Shown: positions 37,502 through 49,160 of the stretch, piece after piece
Layout: each line of letters opens with the position of its first letter
How positions within the stretch are numbered: position 1 is the stretch's first letter
Assembly: GCA_902582875.1 (NCBI GenBank)
Contig: CACHTV010000001.1
Location: 1-64,000, forward strand
From: an uncultured Pelagibacteraceae bacterium
Lineage (GTDB): Bacteria; Pseudomonadota; Alphaproteobacteria; Pelagibacterales; Pelagibacteraceae
Reading direction: 5' to 3'
DNA: 64,000 bases
Made by a program: the position numbers and the translations under genes
Notes under the pieces: model-generated
Seen by the model: only the letters and a program-made list of their open reading frames with translations
Told to the model about the DNA's origin: nothing
Databases searched by the model: none

Positions 37502-40270
37502 CTAATGAGCTTCACCCCAATTATTACCAGAATTAATGCTAACTTCCAAAGGAATTGAAAACATATGATGCTCTGATGCAGAAATTGAAATCATAGCATC
37601 TTTAATAATTTTTTTAATTTCATTTTCATCTTTTTTTAAACATTCAAATATTAATTCATCATGTATTTGAAGAAGCATCTTAGCTTTATTTTTATCATCT
37701 TTTAAAGTTTTATCAATTTTAACCATAGCAAGTCGGATTATATCAGCAGCAGAACCTTGAATAGGTGCATTAATTGCAGCTCTTTCTTGAAAACTTCTTA
37801 CGCTAAAATTTTTATCATTAATTCCTCGTAGATGAATTCTTCTGCCAAAAATATTAGTAACATAACCCTGTTTCCTGCAAGTTTTAATTGTTGCATTCAT
37901 ATAATCTTTGATCTCAGGAAATTTCTTAAAATAGGAATTTATAAAATCCAATGCTTCTTGATTTGATACAGCTATTTGTTTGGCTAGGCCATATTGTGTA
38001 ATACCATAAATAATTCCAAAATTTATTGCTTTTGCCTTTCTTCTAAAATCATCAGTAACTTTATTAATAGACAATCCAAAAACTTGGCTAGCAGTTAAAG
38101 CATGAATATCTTGATTGTTTTTAAAAGCTTTTTTTAGTTCTTTAACATCTGCTATATCTGCAAGAATTCTCATTTCTATTTGATCGTAATCAGCTGAGAT
38201 CAGAATATTATTTTTTTCTGCAATAAAAGCTTTTCTAATCTCTTTCCCATCTAAAGTTTTAATAGGTATATTTTGTAAATTTGGATCGCTAGAGGCTAGT
38301 CGGCCTGTATTAGTTGCTGCTAAAAGAAATGAAGTATGTGCTCTTTTGGTTTTTTTACTAATATGGTCTTGAAGAGCATCTGTGTACGTGCTTTTTAATT
38401 TGGATACTTGTCTCCATTCCAAGATTAAATTAGGGAATTTATGGCCTGTTAAAGCCAAATCTTCTAAAATTTTTGCACTAGTTGCCAGACTTCCTTTCTT
38501 AGTTTTTTTTAATTTTGCAATTTTTAAATCATTATAAATTATTTCTCCAAGTTGTTTTGGTGAACCAATGTTAAATTCTTTCCCTGAAATTTTATAAATT
38601 TCTTTTTCTATTTTTTCTAGTCTTTCTTTAAATTTTTTGGACAATTTTTTTAAATACATATCATCAATCTTAATTCCATTTATCTCTAATTTAGAAAGGA
38701 GCTTAATCATAGGTTTTTCAAAAATTTCATAGATATTGTTTAATTTTTCATTATTAATCCTTTCTAATAAAAGATTATAAAGTCTTAATGTTACATCAGC
38801 ATCTTCTGCTGCATATTTGGTTGCTTCTTCAAGATTTACATCAGAAAAATTCAGCTGTTTTTTTCCTGTGCCAACAACATCTTTATAAGAAATAGTTTTG
38901 TGACCTAGGTGTAATTCTGAAAGTGTATCCATATTATGTCTATTATTTCCAGCATCTAACACATAAGATAAAAGCATAGTGTCTTCCATAGGATTTATTT
39001 CAATTCCATTGTTTTTTAAAACAATAAAATCAAACTTTATATTCTGACCAACTTTTTTGATACTTGGATCTTCAAGTAAAGGTTTAATCTTTTTTAAAAC
39101 TAGTTGTTTGCTGAGACTTTTAACGTTTTTATGCCTTAAGGGAATATAATAGGCTTTGTTTGGAGCATAGCTAAAAGAAATTCCAATTAATTCAGCTTCT
39201 AGAGGGTTTAAAGAGGATGTTTCAGTATCTATAGAAAATAACGGTTTTTCGTTTAAAAGACCTATTAATTTGTCTAAATCCTTTTCGTTAATTATGCTTT
39301 TGTAAAGCTTGGTGTCTATTTTAGATATTTTATTTGTTTTATCATAAGAGCCATAATCTTTTGAGTTTTCTTCGCCATAAAAACTTATTGCTTGGCTTAA
39401 TAATCTATTAAACTCCATTTCTCTTAAAAAATTATAAAGATTATCTTTTTTTACTTCTCTAATTATAAAACTGTTCGGATCATCTTTGATCGGAACATCT
39501 TTTTTTAATGTAACTAATTGTTTGCTTAATAATGCTTTGTCTTTATTTTCTAACAATGTTTCTCGTCTTTTATTTTGTTTAATTTCTGATGCTTTTTCTA
39601 GTAATGTATCTAAATTTTTATACTTATTAATTAATTCAGCTGCTGTTTTTACTCCTATACCAGGCACCCCTGGAATATTGTCTGATGAGTCTCCCGCTAA
39701 TGATTGAACATCTATGACTTGATGAGGTTTCACTCCAAATTTTTCTAGAACTTCTTTCTCACCAATAACTTTGTTTTTCATTGGATCATATAATCTAATT
39801 TTATCTGATACTAGTTGCATAAGATCCTTATCTGATGAGATTACTGTAACTTTTCCACCAGCATCTGTAATTTGTTTTGCATAAGTAGCTATGAGATCAT
39901 CCGCTTCATAGTTAAGAAGTTCTATTGATGGTAGATTAAATGCTTTTACTGACTCTCTTATATATTTAAATTGAGGAACTAAATCATCTGGTGCTTCTGT
40001 TCTGTTAGCTTTATATTCACTATAAATATCATTTCTAAAATTTTTTCTGGCGGAGTCAAAGATGACTGCAAAGTGTGTTGGTTTATTAGCTGAATTGTCT
40101 GATCTCGATTCTTCTAGTAATTTAAAAAGCATAGAGCAAAAGCCGCTTACCGCACCTGTAGGAAGTCCATCACTTTTTCTAGATAGTGGAGGTAACGCAT
40201 AATAGGCTCGGAAAATATAACCTGATCCATCTATGAGATAATAATGATCTGTTTTTTTTATTGAACTCAT
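37502..40270 (-). CDS. polA: DNA polymerase I
   Basis: 5'-3' exo, 3'-5' exo (FSIDTETSSLNP), polymerase motifs (SADYDQIEMRILA, INFGIIYG, QIHDELIFE). Confidence 0.98.
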   Translation of the reverse strand: MSSIKKTDHYYLIDGSGYIFRAYYALPPLSRKSDGLPTGAVSGFCSMLFKLLEESRSDNSANKPTHFAVIFDSARKNFRNDIYSEYKANRTEAPDDLVPQFKYIRESVKAFNLPSIELLNYEADDLIATYAKQITDAGGKVTVISSDKDLMQLVSDKIRLYDPMKNKVIGEKEVLEKFGVKPHQVIDVQSLAGDSSDNIPGVPGIGVKTAAELINKYKNLDTLLEKASEIKQNKRRETLLENKDKALLSKQLVTLKKDVPIKDDPNSFIIREVKKDNLYNFLREMEFNRLLSQAISFYGEENSKDYGSYDKTNKISKIDTKLYKSIINEKDLDKLIGLLNEKPLFSIDTETSSLNPLEAELIGISFSYAPNKAYYIPLRHKNVKSLSKQLVLKKIKPLLEDPSIKKVGQNIKFDFIVLKNNGIEINPMEDTMLLSYVLDAGNNRHNMDTLSELHLGHKTISYKDVVGTGKKQLNFSDVNLEEATKYAAEDADVTLRLYNLLLERINNEKLNNIYEIFEKPMIKLLSKLEINGIKIDDMYLKKLSKKFKERLEKIEKEIYKISGKEFNIGSPKQLGEIIYNDLKIAKLKKTKKGSLATSAKILEDLALTGHKFPNLILEWRQVSKLKSTYTDALQDHISKKTKRAHTSFLLAATNTGRLASSDPNLQNIPIKTLDGKEIRKAFIAEKNNILISADYDQIEMRILADIADVKELKKAFKNNQDIHALTASQVFGLSINKVTDDFRRKAKAINFGIIYGITQYGLAKQIAVSNQEALDFINSYFKKFPEIKDYMNATIKTCRKQGYVTNIFGRRIHLRGINDKNFSVRSFQERAAINAPIQGSAADIIRLAMVKIDKTLKDDKNKAKMLLQIHDELIFECLKKDENEIKKIIKDAMISISASEHHMFSIPLEVSINSGNNWGEAH

Positions 40271-40313
40271 ATATATATATTACATTAATTTTTAACCTAT
40301 ACTTAATCAAACT

Positions 40314-41243
40314 ATGAATAAATATGCTTTAACTGTTGAAAATCTTACAAAGGTTTACTCAAATTCTAAAAACAAAAAACAAGATAAAGCACTTAATGAT
40401 TTAAGTTTTGAAGTTAAACTGGGAGAAGTATTTGGTTTACTTGGGCCTAATGGAGCTGGCAAAACGACATTCCTAAGTATTTTAGGAGGAACAGTTGCAA
40501 AGACTAAAGGTAAAATTAATGTTTGGGGATTTGATCTTGATAAAAATCCTAGACAAGTAAAATCCTCAATTGGAATAGTTCCTCAAGAAGTTAATTTGGA
40601 TGCTTTTTTTAGTCCTAGTAAATTACTTGAATTACAAGCTGGTTTATACGGAATTACAAAAAAGGATAGAATTACAGATTTAATTCTAAAAATGGTAGCA
40701 TTAGAAAATAAAGCTAACGCATATTCAAGAAGTTTGTCTGGAGGTATGAAGAGAAGATTGCTTATAGCAAAAGCAATGGTACATCAACCTCCTATTCTAA
40801 TTTTAGATGAGCCAACTGCAGGGGTTGATGTTGAGCTAAGAAATAATCTTTGGAATAATGTAAAAGAATTAAACAAAGCTGGTGTTACAATTATTCTAAC
40901 AACACACTATTTATATGAAGCTCAAGAAATGTGTGATCGAATAGCAATTATAGATAAAGGAAATTTAGTTGCTCTTGATACAACGCAAAAACTACTAGAC
41001 AGAATTCAAACAAAAAAAATAAATTTCAAAGTTGAAGATATTAACAAAGATAAAATTTTAAAAATGAAAGGCATTCAATTTAAAATTAACTCAAATGAAT
41101 CAATCTCAATTACCTACGAAAAAAATTCACTTAATTTTGGAGAAATTATCAATTATTTCACTAAAAATAATATAAAAATACTAGATATAGTCACAGAAGA
41201 TGGGGATTTAGAGGATGTCTTTGTACAACTAACAAATAGGTAG
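40314..41243 (+). CDS. ABC-2 type transporter ATP-binding protein (permease gene not adjacent)
   Basis: Walker A GPNGAGKTTF, SLSGGMKRRLLIAKAM, ILDEPTAGVD, GDLEDVFVQLT. Confidence 0.93.
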   Translation: MNKYALTVENLTKVYSNSKNKKQDKALNDLSFEVKLGEVFGLLGPNGAGKTTFLSILGGTVAKTKGKINVWGFDLDKNPRQVKSSIGIVPQEVNLDAFFSPSKLLELQAGLYGITKKDRITDLILKMVALENKANAYSRSLSGGMKRRLLIAKAMVHQPPILILDEPTAGVDVELRNNLWNNVKELNKAGVTIILTTHYLYEAQEMCDRIAIIDKGNLVALDTTQKLLDRIQTKKINFKVEDINKDKILKMKGIQFKINSNESISITYEKNSLNFGEIINYFTKNNIKILDIVTEDGDLEDVFVQLTNR

Positions 41244-41269
41244 ATTTAATTTAAAAAAAAGATAAATAT

Positions 41270-41827
41270 ATGCATATGGATATTGTTAAAAATTTTACGC
41301 AGTCAAAATTAATAAAAAATTTATTTATAGCCTTGATTGGGACTGTACTTTTGGCTATTTCATCTAAAATTAAAATTCCTTTTTACCCAGTTCCTATGAC
41401 AATGCAAACTTTGGTTGTTTTAATGATTGGAATTGCATTTGGATGGAAACTTGGTGTTGCAACTATAACATTATATTTATTTGAAGGCATAATAGGTTTG
41501 CCTGTTTTTTCAGGAACTCCTGAAAAAGGAATTGGTCTTGTATATTTTACTGGTCCTACAATGGGTTATTTAATTGGTTTCTTGGTAGCTGTTTTTTTTG
41601 CAGGAAAATTCAATTTCGATAAAAACTTAATAAAAAACTTTTTAAAATTAACTTTTGCAACAAGTTTTATTTATATTTTAGGTATGCTTTGGCTTGGAGG
41701 ATTAATAGGTTGGGATAAACCAATATTTAAATTGGGTGCACAGCCCTTTTTATTGGCTGAATTATTCAAAATTCTTTTAGTAACTTTTGCTATTAATCAA
41801 ATAAAAAAAATTAAAAGAATATTTTAG
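41270..41827 (+). CDS. bioY: biotin transporter S-component BioY
   Basis: ISSKIKIPFYPVPMTMQTLVVL, GLPVFSG, TGPTMGYLIGF. Confidence 0.93.
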   Translation: MHMDIVKNFTQSKLIKNLFIALIGTVLLAISSKIKIPFYPVPMTMQTLVVLMIGIAFGWKLGVATITLYLFEGIIGLPVFSGTPEKGIGLVYFTGPTMGYLIGFLVAVFFAGKFNFDKNLIKNFLKLTFATSFIYILGMLWLGGLIGWDKPIFKLGAQPFLLAELFKILLVTFAINQIKKIKRIF

Positions 41828-41828
41828 G

Positions 41829-42401
41829 TTATTTAGGAGATCTTTTAGATAGTATCCTCTGCAAAGTTCTTCTATGCATTTTAAGTCTTCTGGCAGTTTC
41901 AGAAACATTCCTATTACATAGTTCAAATACTCTATGAATATGTTCCCATTTTACCCTATCTGCTGACATTGGATTTTCAGGAGGAGAAGCCTTTGACTCT
42001 GGCGATGCTAGCAAAGCAGCCTCTACATCGTCTGCATCTACAGGTTTAGCCATATAATCTATAGCCCCCGCCTTTACTGCTGCTACTGCTGTAGGCAAAT
42101 TTCCATATCCGGTTAACATTACTATTCTACAGTCTTTTTTCCTCTTAGAAAGTTCCTTAATCACATCTAAACCATTGCCGTCCTCTAGTCTTAAATCTAT
42201 TAAAGCAAAGGCAGTCGGCTTATTTTTGACTATATTTAGCCCCTCAGAAACACTTTTGGCCTCTTTTACCTCAAAACCCTTCTTTTCCATGGCTCTAGAA
42301 AGCCTTCCTCTTAAAGGATCATCATCATCAAGAATAAGTAGAGACTTGTCGGAAAAATCCGACAGATTTAGTTGATCTGGATATTTATTTTGAGCTCTCA
42401 T
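41829..42401 (-). CDS. regA: RegA/PrrA/ActR-type response regulator
   Basis: LLILDDDDPLRGRLSRAMEKKGF, LIDLRLEDGNGL, Fis-type HTH NVSETARRLKMHRRTLQRIL. Confidence 0.92.
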   Translation of the reverse strand: MRAQNKYPDQLNLSDFSDKSLLILDDDDPLRGRLSRAMEKKGFEVKEAKSVSEGLNIVKNKPTAFALIDLRLEDGNGLDVIKELSKRKKDCRIVMLTGYGNLPTAVAAVKAGAIDYMAKPVDADDVEAALLASPESKASPPENPMSADRVKWEHIHRVFELCNRNVSETARRLKMHRRTLQRILSKRSPK

Positions 42402-42559
42402 TCACTTCTCATATAGTTATTCAGTGCAATATTACAACAGTCTAAAATGACATTTTTTTCTTTACATAAAGTGAAAAAAACCTTAAATGCGACAAATAGG
42501 GTTTTTTTTATTAAAATTTTTTAAAAACCTTCTGTGTAAACTAACGAGGGACACATGAA
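42402..42559 (+). promoter_or_regulatory. structured leader upstream of Orn/Lys decarboxylase (candidate speF-type or attenuator element)
   Basis: Competing complementary segments AAAAAAACC (42474-42482), GGTTTTTTT (42500-42508), AAAAACC (42523-42529); out-of-frame ATG at 42555. Confidence 0.35.
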
Positions 42560-43738
42560 ATGCGAAAATTTAAAGACGTTAACGAACTAGTTAATGAACT
42601 AAAGCCTGATTACCCCGTATATTGTATACGGCCAGAGTCTATAAAAAAATCCATAAAATTTTTTAAGGAGAATTTCCTAGGTAAAGTTCTTTACGCTGTT
42701 AAAACTAATCCTAATGAAAAAGTTATCAAACAAATTATTGCAAATGGAATTAAAGATTTTGACGTAGCTTCTCTAAATGAAATTAAGTTAATAAGAAAAA
42801 TTAAGTCAGAAGCTAATTTATACTTTATGCACACAGTAAAAAGTAAAGAAAGTATTTCATCAGCTTACTTTGATTACGGAGTTAAAAATTTTGCATTAGA
42901 TAACAAAGATGAACTTAGAAAAATTCTCGAAGCCACAAATCAAGCTAAAGATTTAAATTTATACGTAAGAATAGCTATTTCTAATGAGCATGCTGAAATC
43001 GATTTATCAAGAAAATTTGGTGCACTACCTTCAGAAGCTTTGGGTCTTGTAAGATTATGTAAAGACAATTCAAAAAAACTTGGGATAAGCTTTCATGTTG
43101 GTTCTCAATGCATGCATAAGATTTCTTATTCGAAAGGTATTCGAGAAATTGGAAATATAATAAAAAAAACTAAAATTATACCTGATGTTATAAATGTGGG
43201 AGGTGGTTTTCCATCAATCTACCCTGATCTTAATCCTGAACCACTTAATAACTACCTAGATGAAATAAAAAGATCTCTTAAAAATTTAAAATTACCAAAA
43301 ACGCCTGAAATTATTTGTGAGCCTGGAAGAGCTATTGTTGCAGAAAGTGGATCAACTATAGTGAAGGTTATATTAAGAAAAAAACAGAGCCTATATATTA
43401 ATGATGGTACTTATGGCTCTTTATTTGATGCAGGAGTTCCAAACTTTGTTTTACCAAGTAGATTGATTACTAATGGAAGAACTCATTCTAAAAAATTAAC
43501 TTCTTTTAACTTTTTTGGACCTACTTGTGACAGCTTAGATTATATGAAGGGACCTTTTGTGTTACCAAATAATATAAAAGAAGGAGACTATATAGAATTA
43601 GGGCAACTAGGTGCTTACGGATTAACATTTAGAACAAAATTCAATGGTTTTTATTCAAATGAAATCTTTGAATTGAATGATAAACCAATCATGTCTTTAT
43701 ACGAAGATTCAAGTAAAGTTGATTACTTGGTTGCTTAA
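42560..43738 (+). CDS. ornithine/lysine decarboxylase, alanine-racemase fold
   Basis: YAVKTNP PLP-lysine motif, GSQC, CEPGRAIVAESG, FGPTCDSLDYMKGPFVLP. Confidence 0.9.
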   Translation: MRKFKDVNELVNELKPDYPVYCIRPESIKKSIKFFKENFLGKVLYAVKTNPNEKVIKQIIANGIKDFDVASLNEIKLIRKIKSEANLYFMHTVKSKESISSAYFDYGVKNFALDNKDELRKILEATNQAKDLNLYVRIAISNEHAEIDLSRKFGALPSEALGLVRLCKDNSKKLGISFHVGSQCMHKISYSKGIREIGNIIKKTKIIPDVINVGGGFPSIYPDLNPEPLNNYLDEIKRSLKNLKLPKTPEIICEPGRAIVAESGSTIVKVILRKKQSLYINDGTYGSLFDAGVPNFVLPSRLITNGRTHSKKLTSFNFFGPTCDSLDYMKGPFVLPNNIKEGDYIELGQLGAYGLTFRTKFNGFYSNEIFELNDKPIMSLYEDSSKVDYLVA

Positions 43739-44787
43739 TGACAAAAAAAAATGGTCCAAATATTGGACATAATAAAAAATCATTTTTAAATAACCCTATA
43801 GAGCACATTGATATTACTTCATTTGACTCCCGAAAAATAATTGAGGGGATGGGTAAAATGTCATTCACATCTAGAGATACAGCAAATGCTGCTAAAATTT
43901 ACAATGAGATGATATCAGATGAAAACTGCTCTATTTTTCTTACTATAGCTGGATCAACTTCTGCAGGAGGTTGTATGAAACTTTATTCTGATTTGATTAA
44001 ATATAATATGGTTGATGCAGTAGTAGCTACAGGAGCTTCTATAATTGATATGGATTTTTTTGAATCTTTAGGATTCAAACATTACCAAGGATCTCAATTC
44101 CAGGACGATACTGAACTTAGAAAAAATTATATTGATAGAATTTACGACACCTATATCGATGAAGAGGAGCTTCAAGCCTGCGATCAAGCTATTTGTGATG
44201 TCGCTAATTCTTTGCAGCCTAAAGCTTATACTTCAAGAGAATTTATTCTTGAGTTAGGCAAATTCTTAAAAAAAAATGCTAAAAAGCAAGGTTCATTAAT
44301 AGAGACGGCTTTTGATAATAATGTTCCTATTTTTTGCCCAGCTTTTACAGACAGTTCTGCTGGTTTTGGATTAGTTATGCATCAAGAACAAAATCCTGAT
44401 AAACACATAACAATCGACTCGATAAGAGAAATGAGAGAATTAACAGAAATTAAAATAAAATCTAAACAATCTGGTTTGGTAATGATAGGTGGAGGAGTGC
44501 CAAAAAATTTTGTACAAGATACTGTTGTTTGTGCTGATCTGATAGGTAAACAAGTTGACATGCATAAATATGCAATTCAAATCACAGTAGCAGACACTAG
44601 AGACGGTGCTTGTAGTAGCTCAACTTTAAAAGAGGCAAGCTCTTGGGGAAAAGTAGATGTAGCAAAGGAACAAATGGTTTTTGCAGAGGCAACTAGTGTT
44701 TTACCCTTGATTGCTAGTGACGTATACCATCGTGAAAATTGGAAGAATAGAAAAAAAAGAAATTTTTCTCAATTATTTAAGTCTTAA
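43738..44787 (+). CDS. deoxyhypusine synthase family protein (bacterial homospermidine-synthase-like)
   Basis: MSFTSRDTANAAKIYNEM, TIAGSTSAGGCMKL, EASSWGKVDV (retains the SWGK lysine). Confidence 0.88.
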   Translation: MTKKNGPNIGHNKKSFLNNPIEHIDITSFDSRKIIEGMGKMSFTSRDTANAAKIYNEMISDENCSIFLTIAGSTSAGGCMKLYSDLIKYNMVDAVVATGASIIDMDFFESLGFKHYQGSQFQDDTELRKNYIDRIYDTYIDEEELQACDQAICDVANSLQPKAYTSREFILELGKFLKKNAKKQGSLIETAFDNNVPIFCPAFTDSSAGFGLVMHQEQNPDKHITIDSIREMRELTEIKIKSKQSGLVMIGGGVPKNFVQDTVVCADLIGKQVDMHKYAIQITVADTRDGACSSSTLKEASSWGKVDVAKEQMVFAEATSVLPLIASDVYHRENWKNRKKRNFSQLFKS

Positions 44788-45668
44788 TGAACTATCTAAG
44801 TCAAAGAAAAGGTTTTCTTGGTTATGATGCAGCCAAAAAAAAAGATCATAAAGTAATTGTAGTTCCTTTTGGTTTAGAAAAAACTGTTAGTTATGGTGGA
44901 GGAACTAAAAATGGACCTAAAGAGATAATCAAGGCTTCTCATCAAGTTGAGCTATTTGATGAAGAGTTAGATAAAGAGCCTTATAAAGAAATTGGTATTA
45001 AAACTCTTAAGCCATTTTTAATAAAAAAAGAAATTAAGTCAGCATTAAATCAATTATCAAAAATTAATGAAAAAATTTTATCAAATAATAAACTTCCTAT
45101 AATTTTTGGAGGTGAACATTCTTTAACTGTAGGATCGATTAAACCTTTTGTTAAAAAATATGATGATATAATTTTACTTCATTTTGATGCTCATGCGGAT
45201 TTAAGAGAGAGTTATAAAGGAGAAAAATACTCTCATGCTTCTGCAATAAAGAGATGTTTAGATTTTAAAAATGTAAAAGTTGTCTCTTTTGGAATAAGAA
45301 ATTTATCTCAATCTGAAATGAACTTTTATAAAAACAACAAAGGCAGAATTGAGATTTTTTGGGCTAAAGACAAAAAAAATTGGGATTTAAGTCGCCTTAA
45401 AACTATTTTTAAAAAAAAAAATGTCTATATAACGTTTGATGTAGATGGTTTTGATGCAAGTATTATGCCCGCAACAGGTACTCCAGAACCAGGTGGATTG
45501 CTATGGGAGGATGTTCTGCCGATAATTAAAAATGTATGCCAAATTTCTAATATAGTGGGTGTCGATATTAATGAGTTAGCTCCTATAAGAAATTTTGACT
45601 CTTATAATTTTCTGGTAGCAAAATTAGCATACAAAATTTTATCTTATATATTTGAATTTAAACGTTAG
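44787..45668 (+). CDS. speB: agmatinase/ureohydrolase family protein
   Basis: GGEHSLTVG, HFDAHADLR, SHASAIKR, ITFDVDGFDASIMPATGTPEPGG. Confidence 0.9.
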   Translation: MNYLSQRKGFLGYDAAKKKDHKVIVVPFGLEKTVSYGGGTKNGPKEIIKASHQVELFDEELDKEPYKEIGIKTLKPFLIKKEIKSALNQLSKINEKILSNNKLPIIFGGEHSLTVGSIKPFVKKYDDIILLHFDAHADLRESYKGEKYSHASAIKRCLDFKNVKVVSFGIRNLSQSEMNFYKNNKGRIEIFWAKDKKNWDLSRLKTIFKKKNVYITFDVDGFDASIMPATGTPEPGGLLWEDVLPIIKNVCQISNIVGVDINELAPIRNFDSYNFLVAKLAYKILSYIFEFKR

Positions 45669-46947
45669 ATTTCAAATCTATTATTGCCCAGATAATATTT
45701 ACTGAAGCACCACCTAACTTTTTATCTTTTAAAAAAGATAAACGCGCTGACTTTCTTTCTAAAAGTGTTTTGCCAAGAAAAGTTCCTAATCCTGTGCCTG
45801 CATTTTTAACAACTGTTGTTGATTTGGATTTAATATAGGGTTCTCCAAGACTATCTATTATATCCTCTGGAAATCCAGGACCGTCATCGTTTATTGAAAC
45901 TTCTAAATTTTTAGAATTACTTATGATCTTTATTTCTATAGAGCTTTTAGCAAATTTTACAGCATTTCCGATAAAATTTCTTAACCCATAGATTAATTCA
46001 GGAGATCTTAGAAAATCAAATTTATTTTTGTCTGAATCTAAATTTAATATTAATCTTTTAGAAGAAGTTTCTTTAAAATATTGAATAACTTCATTAAGTA
46101 TGTCTTCCATTGTAGTTTTAGAGAAAAATTCATCCTCTTTTATTTGTTTATTTGAAATTTGTCTTAATATTTCTCCACATCTTTTGGTTTGACTAATCAA
46201 TAGTTCAATATCTTTTGAATGTTCATTATTTTTTCCTAATTCTTTTTTTAGCTCTGCAGCAACTACGTTTATAGTTGCTAAAGGAGTTCCTAAAGAATGG
46301 GCGGCCGCTGCGGCTTGACCACCTAAAGATTCTAATTCATATTCTTTTGCTATTACTTGTTGTAGTTTGTTTATTGCATCAGATCTTCTTTTGCTTTCAC
46401 CAGAAAATCTAATTCCAAAGTAACTTAAAAATATTAAACCAACGATAATTGCTAAAAAATATCCTGTTAAATAAAGTTTTGGAAAAGTAATAGAATGATC
46501 ATGTATTCCAGGTAAGGGATAATGAAAGATTGTTAACATAAATAAAAAGATAATAGTTAAAACCCCCAATATGATAGTTGTTCCCATACTTAAAAATGTC
46601 GATGAGACAATAGTTGGAATAATCATTAATATTGAGAAAGGGTTAGAAATCCCACCAGTTAAATATAGTAGAGACGTAAGTTGAATTAGATCATAAATTA
46701 AAAATATACTTGCATAAAAATCTTTTAAAAGAATAGACCTAATACCAAACTGTAAGTATATGTTTGTTAAAAAACCTAAAAATAAGATGAGAAGAGCAAT
46801 AAAAACTGGAAAATCTAACTTCAAATAAAAATAGACTAGATTAATTGCCGAGAATTGACCTATTATTGCTATCCATCTTAAAATTACTAAAGTTTTTTTG
46901 TCTAAATTAAGATTTTCTCTCAATCTAAAGAGAGTAGAAAAATTCAT
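45658..46947 (-). CDS. regB: RegB/PrrB/ActS-type redox sensor histidine kinase
   Basis: Multi-TM N-terminus, GGQAAAAAHSLGTPLATI H-box, RCGEILRQIS, GTGLGTFLGKTLLER. Confidence 0.93.
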   Translation of the reverse strand: MNFSTLFRLRENLNLDKKTLVILRWIAIIGQFSAINLVYFYLKLDFPVFIALLILFLGFLTNIYLQFGIRSILLKDFYASIFLIYDLIQLTSLLYLTGGISNPFSILMIIPTIVSSTFLSMGTTIILGVLTIIFLFMLTIFHYPLPGIHDHSITFPKLYLTGYFLAIIVGLIFLSYFGIRFSGESKRRSDAINKLQQVIAKEYELESLGGQAAAAAHSLGTPLATINVVAAELKKELGKNNEHSKDIELLISQTKRCGEILRQISNKQIKEDEFFSKTTMEDILNEVIQYFKETSSKRLILNLDSDKNKFDFLRSPELIYGLRNFIGNAVKFAKSSIEIKIISNSKNLEVSINDDGPGFPEDIIDSLGEPYIKSKSTTVVKNAGTGLGTFLGKTLLERKSARLSFLKDKKLGGASVNIIWAIIDLKSNV

Positions 46948-46955
46948 TTTAAAAT

Positions 46956-49034
<2,079 letters not shown>

Positions 49035-49160
49035 TTAGATGATTGTTTATATCATTTTTTTAGATCAATAGAAAATGACTACAAACACTCATTGCTTAGA
49101 ATGATTTAATACCAATGCTTTTAGCTTAAAATAAAAAAAAATTTGTAAATTTATGCTAAA

